A stretch of DNA of 64,000 nucleotides from Firmicutes bacterium HGW-Firmicutes-1 (GTDB lineage: Bacteria > Bacillota > Clostridia > Lachnospirales > Vallitaleaceae), in the NCBI GenBank assembly GCA_002841625.1, contig PHAG01000002.1:372001-436000 (forward strand), in the 5' to 3' direction. The stretch's first letter is position 1. The number at the start of each line of letters is the position of its first letter. The notes under the pieces were generated by a model, which had not been told where the DNA came from, searched no databases, and worked only from the letters and a program-made list of their open reading frames with translations. The translations under genes and the position numbers were made by a program. Of the stretch, positions 14,146 to 24,219 are shown in pieces.

Positions 14146-14760
14146 TTGGCTAGTGATTTGAGCAATAAGCAGCTCATAATTCTGAATTTTCTAAAACAAG
14201 AAACAATGAGTAAAGGCTATCCACCATCAGTTAGAGAAATTTGTGAAGCCGTTGGTTTGAAGTCTACTTCTACGGTACATGGTCATCTTGAACGTCTTGA
14301 GAAAAAAGGATTAATTCGTAGAGACCCTACTAAACCAAGAGCAATTGAAATTGTAGACGATGATTTTCAATTAGCACGTAGAGAAATGGTTAACGTGCCT
14401 ATTCTAGGTAAGGTTGCTGCTGGTTCACCAATCTTAGCTCAAGAGAATATTGAAGATTACTTCCCTATTCCAGTAAATTATGCGCCAAATACAAATGCAT
14501 TTATGTTAAGAGTTAAGGGTGATAGTATGATTAATGTTGGAATATATGAAAATGATTTGATCCTTATTCAACAACAACAAACAGCTAGAAATGGAGATAT
14601 TGTTGTAGCATTGATTGAAGATTCTGCTACAGTTAAGACTTTTTTTAAAGAGTCTAATCATATTAGACTTCAACCAGAAAACGACAATATGGAACCAATT
14701 ATTGTGAATGAGGTTTCTATATTAGGTAAGGTTGTTGGGTTATATCGAACTTTATCTTAG
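14146..14760 (+). CDS. lexA: SOS repressor LexA
   Basis: LexA represses DNA-damage genes and cleaves itself when RecA filaments form. The 204-residue product has an N-terminal winged helix ([31 protein letters not shown]), the cleavage site Ala92-Gly93 (KVAAGSP) and the catalytic dyad Ser127 (GDSM) and Lys164 (ATVKTF). These are 37 residues apart, as in E. coli. I chose the TTG at 14146 because AGGGGTGA is correctly spaced for it; a GTG at 14137 overlaps that sequence. Three LexA-like boxes lie upstream, and the yneA-like gene is divergent. Confidence 0.92.
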   Translation: MASDLSNKQLIILNFLKQETMSKGYPPSVREICEAVGLKSTSTVHGHLERLEKKGLIRRDPTKPRAIEIVDDDFQLARREMVNVPILGKVAAGSPILAQENIEDYFPIPVNYAPNTNAFMLRVKGDSMINVGIYENDLILIQQQQTARNGDIVVALIEDSATVKTFFKESNHIRLQPENDNMEPIIVNEVSILGKVVGLYRTLS

Positions 14761-14772
14761 TAGTAAAAAAAT

Positions 14773-14810
14773 AAAAGATAGCTAGGGTTAAATCACCTAC
14801 TATCTTTTTT
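14773..14810 (+). terminator. lexA terminator
   Basis: AAAAGATAG...TAGG and CCTA...CTATCTTTT form a near-perfect stem with one bulged C, followed by a T-run. The A-run on the left may let it also serve rsfS from the other strand. Confidence 0.8.
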
Positions 14811-14858
14811 AGTATATAACTTTATAAATGTAACAATCGATTAGTTTACATAATAGTA

Positions 14859-15230
14859 TTATTGACTACCATCTTTGCTTGGAGCAAAACTTATTTGTTT
14901 TCCATCAGACCAAATACGTTCTAAATCATAAAACATTCTATCATCCTTACTAAAAATATGAATAATAACATCATTGTAATCTAGTAATATCCAACTTGCA
15001 GAATTATACCCTTCAACATGTTTAGGCACAAAACCTTCTTTGTCTAACTGTTCTTCTGTATTATCGATTAAAGCTTTTACGTGGTTAGGGTTGTTACCGT
15101 GTGCTATGATGAAATAATCTGCCATAACAGTTACATCTCTTATATCCAATACCTTAATATCAACCGCTTGTTTATCATCTAGTGCTTTATAAATAATTTC
15201 AACCATCTTTAATGCATCATCTTTTGACAT
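14859..15230 (-). CDS. rsfS: Ribosomal silencing factor RsfS
   Basis: This 123-residue protein belongs to the RsfS/Iojap family, which binds ribosomal protein L14 and blocks subunit joining in starved cells. Family wording includes DDKQAVDIKVLDIRD, MADYFIIAHGNNPNHVKALIDNTEEQL and WILLDYNDVIIHIFSKDDRMFYDLERIWSDG. It lies 20 bases downstream of nadD-yqeK on the same strand, the usual Firmicutes order, and ends a - strand operon beginning near obgE. Confidence 0.93.
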   Translation of the reverse strand: MSKDDALKMVEIIYKALDDKQAVDIKVLDIRDVTVMADYFIIAHGNNPNHVKALIDNTEEQLDKEGFVPKHVEGYNSASWILLDYNDVIIHIFSKDDRMFYDLERIWSDGKQISFAPSKDGSQ

Positions 15231-15250
15231 AGATTTAATTTCCTTTCAAT

Positions 15251-16438
15251 TTACTTTTTGAGTTTGTTATAGAACAAAAATGTTTCTAATGTTCTAGGAT
15301 CTATTGTACTTTTTTTATTATCTAAATATTCTAATGTATCTTTTAAGATTTCTAATAGTGCATCGTCGAGCGATTTATTAGCCAAATTTCTAATGCAGTT
15401 AATTCGAGGTAATGGCATTCGATTGGGTTCAATATAATCAGCGATATAAATGATTTTATCTAATTCTGTCATATTAGGTTTCCCAGTAGTATGACATTCA
15501 ATTGCACGGAGTATTTCTTCATCAATAACACCATACACTTCTTTTGCAATAACTGGACCTAATTTTGCATGTAATAAATCCGGACTGTCTATCTCAGCTT
15601 GAGTTGTTAAAATTAAATGCTTTTTTGTAAGCTCATCTTGCTTTTTACGGCTAATTCCTTTTGCACAATCATGAAGCAACCCTGCAATAAAGGCCTTTTC
15701 AACATCAACACCATGTTGCAACGCTAATTTTACGGCAACTTCTACTACAGATAAGGAGTGTAAATATTTCTTTTCAGACAAGCTTATTTTTAGCTTTTTT
15801 TTTGCATCGTCTATCGACATATTTATAAAATTTGAAATTCTATAAAGATTATTCGTTATAATGTATTGCTCAACTGAAGTCGGAACCATATCACCAATTG
15901 AAAAACCATTGCTCATTAGTTGCCTTATTCTAGATGATGATATATCCATTTTGGGCATATTTATTGTTGAAATATTGACTTGATGATTGTCCTTTAAGTT
16001 AGCAATTTGCTCATCTGTTTTATGCTCAAATCCTGGTCTATTGATGACTAGAAAATTAGCAATTTTAAAAAGTTCCGCTGGTTTATACCAGTTAGTCAAA
16101 TTCATCAAAGAATCTGCACCTATAATTAAGGTATATTTATTTTCAGGATTCTCTTTGATCAATGCCTTAAGAGTTTCTACTGTGTACGAATTACCACTAC
16201 GACTAATTTCAATATCAGAAATAGAAAAATAATCATACTCTTTTATAGCCAGCATGCACATATTCCATCTATGAATTTTATCTACTATACAGCGATCATT
16301 TGCTTTATGTGGAGGCTCTCCAGTTGGAATAAATAACACTTCATCATAGTTTCCAGTAGCATATACATATTTGGCCATTGATAGATGTGCTAGGTGTATA
16401 GGATTAAAGGTACCACCTAATATTGCAATATTCTTCAT
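15251..16438 (-). CDS. nadD: NadD-YqeK fusion: nicotinate-nucleotide adenylyltransferase plus HD hydrolase
   Basis: One uninterrupted 395-residue frame joins two proteins usually encoded by separate adjacent genes. Residues 1 to about 200 are NadD (GGTFNPIHLAHLSMA nucleotide-binding motif; ISSSRIRQL near 165), which adenylates nicotinate mononucleotide in NAD synthesis. Residues 207 to 395 are YqeK, an HD-domain protein with LLHDCAKG near 255 and later ECHTTG and IADYIEPNR; relatives hydrolyse Ap4A. The join is at NLYRISNFINMSIDDAKKKL. Met207 has no visible ribosome-binding site, so a separate YqeK product is not evident. rsfS follows, as expected. Confidence 0.9.
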   Translation of the reverse strand: MKNIAILGGTFNPIHLAHLSMAKYVYATGNYDEVLFIPTGEPPHKANDRCIVDKIHRWNMCMLAIKEYDYFSISDIEISRSGNSYTVETLKALIKENPENKYTLIIGADSLMNLTNWYKPAELFKIANFLVINRPGFEHKTDEQIANLKDNHQVNISTINMPKMDISSSRIRQLMSNGFSIGDMVPTSVEQYIITNNLYRISNFINMSIDDAKKKLKISLSEKKYLHSLSVVEVAVKLALQHGVDVEKAFIAGLLHDCAKGISRKKQDELTKKHLILTTQAEIDSPDLLHAKLGPVIAKEVYGVIDEEILRAIECHTTGKPNMTELDKIIYIADYIEPNRMPLPRINCIRNLANKSLDDALLEILKDTLEYLDNKKSTIDPRTLETFLFYNKLKK

Positions 16439-16515
16439 TTAACCATCCTTTCCATTTGTTGAAAGGGTTTTTATTATTAGTAATTAGAAAAACGGCAGAT
16501 AAGTAAAGTTTGAAC

Positions 16516-16827
16516 TTATTTCAATCGTTTTTTTTCTAGAGGTAATTCAATCGTTTTATTGTCTTTTGATGGTCTGTATAAAACAATTTTTCGCCCTATT
16601 TGCTGTACAACATCTGAACGGGTTCTTTCTGCAAGAATATATGAGATTTCTTTCGGATCTTCTATGCAGTTTTTTAGAACATTGATCTTGATTAATTCTC
16701 TTGCCTCAAGAGCATCAGAAATACCTTCTGTTACTTCAGGGCTAAGTCCTGCTTTTCCAATTTGATAAATTGGTTCTATTAAATTAGCTAAGCCACGTAA
16801 ATAAGCCCTTTGTTTACTTGTTATCAT
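16516..16827 (-). CDS. yhbY: YhbY family RNA-binding (CRM domain) protein
   Basis: The start at 16827 is preceded by AGGAGAAACCT; an upstream in-frame start overlaps obgE and is less likely. The 103-residue protein begins MITSKQRAYLRGLANLIEPI, followed by YQIGKAGLSPEVTEGISDALEARELIKI. The latter contains the G-K-x-G-L loop of the CRM fold, which binds ribosomal RNA during large-subunit assembly. It starts 10 bases after obgE, another assembly factor. Confidence 0.92.
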   Translation of the reverse strand: MITSKQRAYLRGLANLIEPIYQIGKAGLSPEVTEGISDALEARELIKINVLKNCIEDPKEISYILAERTRSDVVQQIGRKIVLYRPSKDNKTIELPLEKKRLK

Positions 16828-16837
16828 AGGTTTCTCC

Positions 16838-18124
<1,287 letters not shown>

Positions 18125-18283
18125 TCACACTTTCCTTATTTAAACTGATACGCAATCATTTAACGTATCGGGATTGGTAAAATACTTTCTTGCGATATAC
18201 AACCTAAGACATATGGCTACTAACTTTCATTTACATGATTTCATTTTATTTGGTGAAGGCCATGTCATGAAAGTTTCTTAGTG

Positions 18284-18322
18284 AATAAAAAAGTTTCAAA
18301 TGATAGACATTTGAAACTTTTA
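18284..18322 (-). terminator. rplU-prp-rpmA operon terminator
   Basis: AAAGTTTCAAATG and CATTTGAAACTTT (18290-18302, 18308-18320) form a perfect 13-bp stem around 5 bases. On the - strand it is followed by T6. It lies about 70 bases after the rpmA stop. Confidence 0.85.
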
Positions 18323-18389
18323 TCTTCTAATACAATCATTTCCATAATTTAATTATTAATTCATATAATTATGATTATTTCAGTTGAAA

Positions 18390-18674
18390 TTACTCAGCCT
18401 TAGGATGAACAGAAACTTGCTTTTTATCTCTGCCTTTTCTTTCAAACTTAACAACTCCATCAACTAATGCAAAAAGAGTATCGTCTCCACCTCTACCTAC
18501 ATTCGTTCCTGGATGAATTTTAGTTCCACGTTGTCTATATAAAATATTTCCAGCTAAAACAAATTGTCCGTCTGCTCTTTTGGCACCTAATCTCTTAGAT
18601 TCTGAGTCTCTACCGTTTCTAGTAGAACCTACTCCTTTTTTATGAGCAAACAATTGAAGGTTCATTCTTAACAT
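18390..18674 (-). CDS. rpmA: 50S ribosomal protein L27
   Basis: L27 is a large-subunit protein near the peptidyl-transferase centre. The 94-residue product has the Firmicutes N-terminal extension MLRMNLQLF before [15 protein letters not shown]. The extension must be cut after Phe9 by the Prp protease, whose gene lies 3 bases upstream. Family wording continues with [28 protein letters not shown]. It is the last gene of the rplU-prp-rpmA operon. Confidence 0.97.
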   Translation of the reverse strand: MLRMNLQLFAHKKGVGSTRNGRDSESKRLGAKRADGQFVLAGNILYRQRGTKIHPGTNVGRGGDDTLFALVDGVVKFERKGRDKKQVSVHPKAE

Positions 18675-18677
18675 GGT

Positions 18678-19001
18678 TTACACCTCCTCGTTCGTTATAT
18701 CTATATTATTGCAGTACTGTAGTTTTATTTCTTGTATACCTAAATTAAAAGCATTTAATAAGAGCTTACTTTCATCACTAATATTTGAAATGAGTTGAAA
18801 ATGTAAAAAACCATCATCTTCTCTCACGGTACAATCAAATACATCCTTGGTAAAAGCTTCTATTGAATTGACGGTATTGATAGCTAACACAGATACAGAA
18901 GCACAAACAATGTCCTTTCCATAATCGCCATAGTTAGCATGACCTGACATTTCAAATCCTATTAATTGATCTTTTTTTAATAATAAAGTCACCTTTATCA
19001 T
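18678..19001 (-). CDS. prp: Ribosomal-processing cysteine protease Prp
   Basis: This 107-residue protein (YsxB/DUF464 family) removes the N-terminal extension of L27. The catalytic His21 (MSGHANYGDYG) and Cys33 (DIVCASVS) are present at the family spacing. It sits between rplU and rpmA, with gaps of 2 and 3 bases, the conserved Firmicutes arrangement; the extended L27 substrate downstream confirms the role. Confidence 0.95.
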   Translation of the reverse strand: MIKVTLLLKKDQLIGFEMSGHANYGDYGKDIVCASVSVLAINTVNSIEAFTKDVFDCTVREDDGFLHFQLISNISDESKLLLNAFNLGIQEIKLQYCNNIDITNEEV

Positions 19002-19003
19002 AA

Positions 19004-19315
19004 TTATGCATTAATCTTTTCGATTGTAACTTCTGTAAATGGTTGTCTATGACCTTGTTTCTTGTGGTAAGTAGTTTTTGGTTTGTATTTGTAAATAACA
19101 ATCTTTCTACCTTTACCAACTCTAGCTACTTTACCAGTAACTGTAGCATTAGCAAGTAATGGGCTTCCTACTTTCAAACCATTTTCATTAGATATCATTA
19201 AGACTTGATCAAAAGTTACTGCTTCGCCATCTTCTAGGCCTAACTTCTCAACTCTAACAACATCTCCTTCAGAAACTTTGTATTGTTTTCCACCTGTTAT
19301 AATAATTGCGTACAT
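19004..19315 (-). CDS. rplU: 50S ribosomal protein L21
   Basis: This 103-residue product has the complete L21 sequence pattern: [18 protein letters not shown] at the start, then [26 protein letters not shown], and [23 protein letters not shown] at the end. It is the first gene of the rplU-prp-rpmA operon, with a GGAGGTG ribosome-binding site and a structured leader upstream. Confidence 0.97.
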   Translation of the reverse strand: MYAIIITGGKQYKVSEGDVVRVEKLGLEDGEAVTFDQVLMISNENGLKVGSPLLANATVTGKVARVGKGRKIVIYKYKPKTTYHKKQGHRQPFTEVTIEKINA

Positions 19316-19399
19316 ATGGGCACCTCCTCATTTTAAGACTCGCCGAAGCTTGGTGGCTTATTAGCACTTAAACCTATTCGCGCGGTTATACCGTCTTTT
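19316..19399 (-). promoter_or_regulatory. L21 leader (structured 5' UTR of rplU)
   Basis: Between the predicted promoter and the rplU start, the - strand reads GGTATAACCGCGCGAATAGG, then hairpin-forming GACTCGCCGAAGCTTGGTGGC regions and finally GAGGAGGTG. Position, length and the GGTATAACCGCG wording fit the ribosomal-protein L21 leader family, thought to mediate autoregulation. Identification is from memory. Confidence 0.6.
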
Positions 19400-19428
19400 A
19401 GAGTACCATAATTGTTTATATATGTCAA
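19400..19428 (-). promoter_or_regulatory. rplU operon promoter
   Basis: On the - strand TTGACA (19423-19428) is followed after 17 bases by TACTCT (19400-19405). The -35 is consensus and the -10 is weak. Confidence 0.5.
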
Positions 19429-19533
19429 GGGAAACAATAGTTTATTTGTTATTTTAGAATATTGTGATTGTTATGTCATAATATATCTATGTAGTAGATT
19501 GATATAAGCAAATTACCATTCTGCAAGATTTGC

Positions 19534-20370
19534 TTAAGCGAATTTTTCAATGCTCAATATAACAGCAGCTCCAAATAGGAACGCCAACAAAGATGTTATG
19601 ATTAACATTCCATCATATGGGATGTTGTAAGGTATCAGTACAATGGCAGATGCTATAATAAGACCCAATATAAAACTAACAGTACCTCTACGATGGTTAG
19701 CTAAAAAATAACTAGTTAATTTGGCGCTTATAAGTATGCCTAGAATAATACCTATTCCTATAAAAAAAAGTGGTGTAATAATAATCCAATCAAAGGTCAA
19801 AACATTAGCTATATAAGATTTGAACAGATAGTACTCACCAATAATAAGCAAAAGCATCGAACCACTGACACCTGGTAAAAGCATAGTACCTCCAGCAATG
19901 ATTCCGATGAATACTAATTTCATTAAAAGTAAAAGTGAAATTTGCGGAAAAACTTCTACTTGTAGAGCTTGATCTCCTGGATTAAAGTATGTCATTGCAA
20001 ATACAATTAAAATTCCCAATAGAATTTGAATCCAGGATACTCGGTATCCCTTTAACTCAGTCTTGACCACAGAAGGTATGCTCAACACAATAAGACCAAT
20101 AAACCAATACAAGGTATGTATGGGGTAATTTGCAAATAACCAATCTATCACTTTAGCAAAAGCAACTAAACCAATAGCTACACCAATTAAAACCTGAAAA
20201 ATAAAAAAAATATCATTTTTTCGTTGTGGATTATTTAGTTTAAAAATCCTAGATAAACTTTCAATAATTTTATCAAACAGGCCTAAAATAACCATTATTG
20301 TTCCACCACTGACACCGGGAATAATATTTGCAATGCCTACTGCCATTCCACCAATTATATTTTTAATCAT
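19534..20370 (-). CDS. DUF368 (PopT-type) polyprenyl-phosphate transporter
   Basis: The 278-residue membrane protein has about eight helices and two copies of the DUF368 signature: GIANIIPGVSGGTIMVILG near residues 12-30 and GGTMLLPGVSGSMLLLIIG near residues 160-178. DUF368 proteins have been reported as undecaprenyl-phosphate flippases that recycle the wall-lipid carrier to the cytoplasmic face. It is monocistronic, with the rplU operon downstream on the same strand. The call at family level is firm; the substrate is taken from family knowledge. Confidence 0.85.
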   Translation of the reverse strand: MIKNIIGGMAVGIANIIPGVSGGTIMVILGLFDKIIESLSRIFKLNNPQRKNDIFFIFQVLIGVAIGLVAFAKVIDWLFANYPIHTLYWFIGLIVLSIPSVVKTELKGYRVSWIQILLGILIVFAMTYFNPGDQALQVEVFPQISLLLLMKLVFIGIIAGGTMLLPGVSGSMLLLIIGEYYLFKSYIANVLTFDWIIITPLFFIGIGIILGILISAKLTSYFLANHRRGTVSFILGLIIASAIVLIPYNIPYDGMLIITSLLAFLFGAAVILSIEKFA

Positions 20371-20610
20371 ATATATTTCCTCTTTTATTGTAATTAAGTA
20401 TTTCTAACTCTATTCCTGTTATATTTAAAATATATCAAAAAAAAATTAGTTTTTTGCTTTTTCCATGTTATCATATCCCTTCTATAATTGCAATTCCTAA
20501 TCTGAATGCAAATAAATATTATAATAAGCTTACTGATTTGTAAAATTAATTATTCATGACGAATAATACGAGGTTAATTAACTAATAATAACAATTGAGG
20601 AGGTGATTTC
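20371..20610. other. Intergenic stretch upstream of the Asn-rich gene
   Basis: AT-rich with no open frame. It ends in a very strong ribosome-binding site, AGGAGGTGA (20598-20606). A weak promoter-like TTGTAA...AATAATAC arrangement near 20537-20572 is possible. Confidence 0.35.
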
Positions 20611-20754
20611 ATGGAAGATAATAAAAGCGGTTCAAGAGATAACAATAATAATAACAACAATTCTTTAAACAACAATAAGAACGTGAATAACAAAAACAAC
20701 AACAATAAAAACAATAAAAACAACAACGATAACAATAGAAACAATAATAATTAA
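20611..20754 (+). CDS. Asparagine-rich 47-residue protein
   Basis: A near-perfect ribosome-binding site (AGGAGGTGA) ends 4 bases before ATG. The product starts MEDNKSGSRD and then consists almost only of Asn with scattered Lys, Ser, Asp, Arg, Leu and Val; about two thirds of all residues are Asn. Codons alternate AAT and AAC, so it is not a simple trinucleotide repeat expansion. It is followed by a strong + strand terminator about 70 bases later, giving a complete small gene unit. No family is recognised. It is too short for most annotation tools to call. Confidence 0.55.
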   Translation: MEDNKSGSRDNNNNNNNSLNNNKNVNNKNNNNKNNKNNNDNNRNNNN

Positions 20755-20826
20755 TATTATAAAGTTAGCTAATCATGATATTATGTTTGATTCTTTAGAT
20801 ATTAAAATAATTTACAGCAAAAATGA

Positions 20827-20876
20827 AATGAGCAGTTTATCAACGTTAAATGATGATAAACTGCTCATTTTTTTTA
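20827..20876 (+). terminator. Strong terminator after the Asn-rich gene
   Basis: AATGAGCAGTTTATCA (20827-20842) and TGATAAACTGCTCATT (20854-20869) form a perfect 16-bp stem followed by a T-run. Confidence 0.9.
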
Positions 20877-20981
20877 TTCAACTATTTTTAGCTTTGAATC
20901 TTTTTTGACTACTTAATCACACCCGTTGATTTAAAATCAATGCTAATCAGTAGTATTGCTAAGTGGTAGCAACTGTTGGTT

Positions 20982-22226
20982 TTACTTCCTTTCACCCAAA
21001 GAAGCACGCAAATCATGTCCTGTTGGCTTTTGAAAAACGCGAAGGCCAAAATGAGGTATGATAGCTAATATATGATCAAAAATATCTGATTGGATTCTTT
21101 CATATGCTTCCCATTCAATTTCATTCGTGAATGCATATACTTCTAAAGGTATACCATGTTCTACCGGTGGTAACAGCCTTACCATTTGAACCATGTTGCT
21201 ATGTAGCTTAGCATGGTTATAGAGATAATTTTGTAGATAGATTCTAAATACACCTATATTTGTAAGATGTCTACCATTTATGATCGTAGATGTATCAATG
21301 TCATGTTCTAAATTATAAATTTCAACCTCGATTTCTTGTTTTTGAATATATTCAGTTAAATAATGGATTTTCTTAAATTCTTTCAATAACTCCTCGGTAC
21401 AAAACGTTATACTGGTAATATCAATAAAGATAGAGCGTTTGATTCTTCTACCCCCTGATTGAGTCATACCACGCCAATTTTTAAAGGAATCGGAAACAAG
21501 TACATAGGTTGGAATTGTTGTAATGGTTTTATCAAAATTCTCAACCTTAACGGTATTAAGGGATATATCAATAACATCTCCATCAGCACCATATTTAGGC
21601 ATTTCTATCCAGTCACCTATCCGAATCATATCGTTAGATGATAGTTGAATTCCTGCAACAAGTCCAAGCAAAGAATCTTTAAATATGAGGATCAAAACTG
21701 CTGATAAGGCACCAATACCGCTGAGTATTAGTACTGGATTTCTTCCCGTGATCATAGCAATGATAACGATACCCGCAATAATGTAAACAAAGATCTTAAC
21801 AACCTGTAAGTACCCCTTAATTGGCTTATGTTTTGAAGTTTCATAGGTTCGATAGATATCATCTATCGAATTTAATAACGCATCAACAGACAAAGCCCCC
21901 GTTATTATGATATAAATCGTTGCTAAATTCTGTATTGTAATTGCTATTTGAGTTGAGAATACGTGTGCATAAGAATAAACGACAAGAGCTGGTACAATAC
22001 GAGAGAGCTTTTTAAAGACTCCACTTCTAATAATCGCATCATCCCACTTGAACATATTATGCATCATTACGCGTGAAAGAAATTTTAAAACGATTTTATT
22101 TGTAATAAGACTCGCTATAATACAAGAGAGAATAATGCATAAAATTGTTACTGCTATAGCAAGATAGCCAGATACAGCCGCGTCTACACCGTATGCGATA
22201 ATCCATTTAGTAATTTCTTGAATCAT
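20982..22226 (-). CDS. MscS family mechanosensitive channel (YbdG-like)
   Basis: The 414-residue protein has an N-terminal set of about five helices. The MscS pore region is at GIGALSAVLILIFKDSLLGLVAGIQL (about 175-200), followed by the beta domain NDMIRIGDWIEMPKYGADGDVIDISLNTVKVENFDKTITTIPTYVLVSDSFKNW. This last wording and the length fit the YbdG subgroup, which opens on osmotic down-shock. AGGAGGTATCCT precedes the ATG. It lies downstream of RNase G on the same strand with a 35-base gap. Confidence 0.88.
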   Translation of the reverse strand: MIQEITKWIIAYGVDAAVSGYLAIAVTILCIILSCIIASLITNKIVLKFLSRVMMHNMFKWDDAIIRSGVFKKLSRIVPALVVYSYAHVFSTQIAITIQNLATIYIIITGALSVDALLNSIDDIYRTYETSKHKPIKGYLQVVKIFVYIIAGIVIIAMITGRNPVLILSGIGALSAVLILIFKDSLLGLVAGIQLSSNDMIRIGDWIEMPKYGADGDVIDISLNTVKVENFDKTITTIPTYVLVSDSFKNWRGMTQSGGRRIKRSIFIDITSITFCTEELLKEFKKIHYLTEYIQKQEIEVEIYNLEHDIDTSTIINGRHLTNIGVFRIYLQNYLYNHAKLHSNMVQMVRLLPPVEHGIPLEVYAFTNEIEWEAYERIQSDIFDHILAIIPHFGLRVFQKPTGHDLRASLGERK

Positions 22227-22261
22227 AGGATACCTCCTTTAAATCTTAATCTCATGATTTC

Positions 22262-23473
22262 CTATAATGATGGAAATTTAAGATTTTTAAATTTATCATA
22301 TATATTTTTATCTACCTTTTTTCTAGTGACTTCAACTAAACCTAGCGGAGTCATATCAACTAAGGTAGTTTTTATACGATCCTCTAAAAATAATGATTCC
22401 AGCAAAGTAAGTAGCTGGGTTTTATGCTCTTCATCCTGCATATCAATAAAGTCAATAATAATAATTCCAGAGAGGTTTCGAAGTCTGATTTGTCTAGAAA
22501 TTTCCTTAGCTGATTCTAAGTTAATTGCAAATACTGTCTCTTCAAAATTCTTTTTGCCAACGGATTTCGAGGTGTTTACATCTATAACAATCAAAGCCTC
22601 CGTAGGCTGAATAAATAAGTTGGCTCCAGAATTAAGCCAAACCTTTTCTTGAAGGGCTTTCTCAATTTTCGAATGAAAGCCCAAAAGCTGATATAGATTA
22701 CAACTAGCGTCGGTACGAAGCTCAAAACGTTCAGAAATATTGTTGTAATAGTCATCATTAAAATAGTCTTTGGCACTATTATATATAGCTTCATCATCAA
22801 ATAAATATACATCTACATTGTTCTTATATAGATCTCTTATTAGTCTAATGTAATTTTCAGGTTCCTTATAAACACATTGATAGCTTTTTCTGAATTTTCC
22901 AACCTCAAGAAGTCTATTGAAGATAGCAATAAGCATATCACGTTCTTTAATAAGGTCCTCTTCAGCAACATCAACAGCATTCGTACGAATAATAAACCCA
23001 TAGTCATCATTGATCGCATTGCTATAAATTTCTTTTAGTCGGTAGCGTTCTTGAACTTTTTTAACTTTAGAGGAAATTCCAACAAAATTTTTCTTGTAAG
23101 TTAATACTGAATATCTTCCTGTTAGATTTATCATACTAGTGGCAGTTGCAGCCTTTGACATATAATAATCTTTGGTTATTTGTATTAACAATTCATCTCC
23201 AACTTTAGGAGAATCTAAGGTTGGTTTATTGTTTGTATAAATAAAGTGTTGTCCTTCCTCTATTTGAAGAAAAACATCCTTTTCTAATCCAATATTAACA
23301 AAGGTAGCATTTATTCCTTTCACTACATTAGAGACCTTACCTATGTATATATTCCCTATGATTGAGTGATCATTGATTTGTTCAGGATGAAGTTCAATCA
23401 TTTGATCTTTTTGATCTAATAAAGCACAATATACAATGTTATTTTCTAACGTGGTAATAAATCGATTGCCCAT
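22262..23473 (-). CDS. rng: Ribonuclease E/G family protein
   Basis: The 403-residue protein has an S1-type RNA-binding segment near residues 36-120 (IGNIYIGKVSNVVKGINATFVNIG) and the RNase E/G catalytic core. Metal-binding aspartates are seen in VIDVNTSKSV and IIIDFIDM. The sequence stops soon after LGLVEVTRKKV and so lacks the Cys-pair zinc link and the C-terminal dimer domain of E. coli RNase G. It cuts single-stranded RNA in rRNA and mRNA maturation. It follows the TIGR03960/TIGR03936 pair, a standard clostridial neighbourhood, and lies two genes downstream of those in the - strand series. Confidence 0.88.
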   Translation of the reverse strand: MGNRFITTLENNIVYCALLDQKDQMIELHPEQINDHSIIGNIYIGKVSNVVKGINATFVNIGLEKDVFLQIEEGQHFIYTNNKPTLDSPKVGDELLIQITKDYYMSKAATATSMINLTGRYSVLTYKKNFVGISSKVKKVQERYRLKEIYSNAINDDYGFIIRTNAVDVAEEDLIKERDMLIAIFNRLLEVGKFRKSYQCVYKEPENYIRLIRDLYKNNVDVYLFDDEAIYNSAKDYFNDDYYNNISERFELRTDASCNLYQLLGFHSKIEKALQEKVWLNSGANLFIQPTEALIVIDVNTSKSVGKKNFEETVFAINLESAKEISRQIRLRNLSGIIIIDFIDMQDEEHKTQLLTLLESLFLEDRIKTTLVDMTPLGLVEVTRKKVDKNIYDKFKNLKFPSL

Positions 23474-23538
23474 AAACTCACATCCATTTCTAAGTTGTTA
23501 TATGTTTTGTTCGCATTCAAGTGAAGCTTCGTTGCATG

Positions 23539-24219
23539 TTAAAAAACAGGCTCTACAGGGACAGACAATGGTATAAACGCACTATCACTATGATATAGTT
23601 CTTCACGATGAACCTTATAGTTAAAAGGGTCATAAGAAGCACCAATAAACTCCGATAAAGAACTAAATACTGCATCGGGCTTGACATTAAGAGTACTACC
23701 AGTAGCTAAGGTCATAATAATTTTGTTATCATTGATTACTATGTTATAAATACCCGGTTTAATATCAAAATCGTTGATTTTACCCTTTTTGTTCTTCTTT
23801 TTGATAACAATGCTGTCTTGAAGCGCAAAGTTAGCAATATTTTCCTCTGTTAACACACATTCTTCCTGCAGTACACTATACTTTGCTGCAGAAACAGATG
23901 CCATTGCAGATGGCTCATGATCATCTATAACAATAGCTGCTTCAATTTTTAATCCATTTGGACAACAGGCATTCACATGATCAATAATCATTTGTGTGTC
24001 CATATTTTGAACTAACTTCATATCTAAGTACTCGCCACTGCTGGTAACTCCAACAGCTAATGGTGCCGCAATAGAAAATATTTGATGAGGGTTAAAACCT
24101 TCTGAGTATGCTATTGGTAACTCTGCTTGTCTGAATATTTTTTGAAAAGTACGCATCAAGTCAAGATGCCCAATGAATTTTAATGTCCCAGTTTTAGAAA
24201 ATTTCAATCTAACTTTCAT
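23539..24219 (-). CDS. TIGR03936 radical-SAM-linked protein (DUF2344)
   Basis: The ATG at 24219 follows GGAGGAGG and is preferred to an upstream frame start. The 226-residue protein begins MKVRLKFSKTGTLKFIGHLDLMRTFQKIFRQAELPIAYSEGFNP, the hallmark of the TIGR03936/DUF2344 family. It overlaps the end of the TIGR03960 radical SAM gene by 11 bases, indicating translational coupling. The family always accompanies that radical SAM protein; its biochemical role, possibly RNA or ribosome modification, is not established to my knowledge. Confidence 0.9.
   Translation of the reverse strand: MKVRLKFSKTGTLKFIGHLDLMRTFQKIFRQAELPIAYSEGFNPHQIFSIAAPLAVGVTSSGEYLDMKLVQNMDTQMIIDHVNACCPNGLKIEAAIVIDDHEPSAMASVSAAKYSVLQEECVLTEENIANFALQDSIVIKKKNKKGKINDFDIKPGIYNIVINDNKIIMTLATGSTLNVKPDAVFSSLSEFIGASYDPFNYKVHREELYHSDSAFIPLSVPVEPVF

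Noticed and set aside
20611-20754. Asn-rich frame as mere AAT/AAC microsatellite
   Set aside because: Interspersed Lys, Asp, Ser, Arg, Leu and Val codons, mixed Asn codons, a near-perfect ribosome-binding site and a strong terminator favour a real gene.
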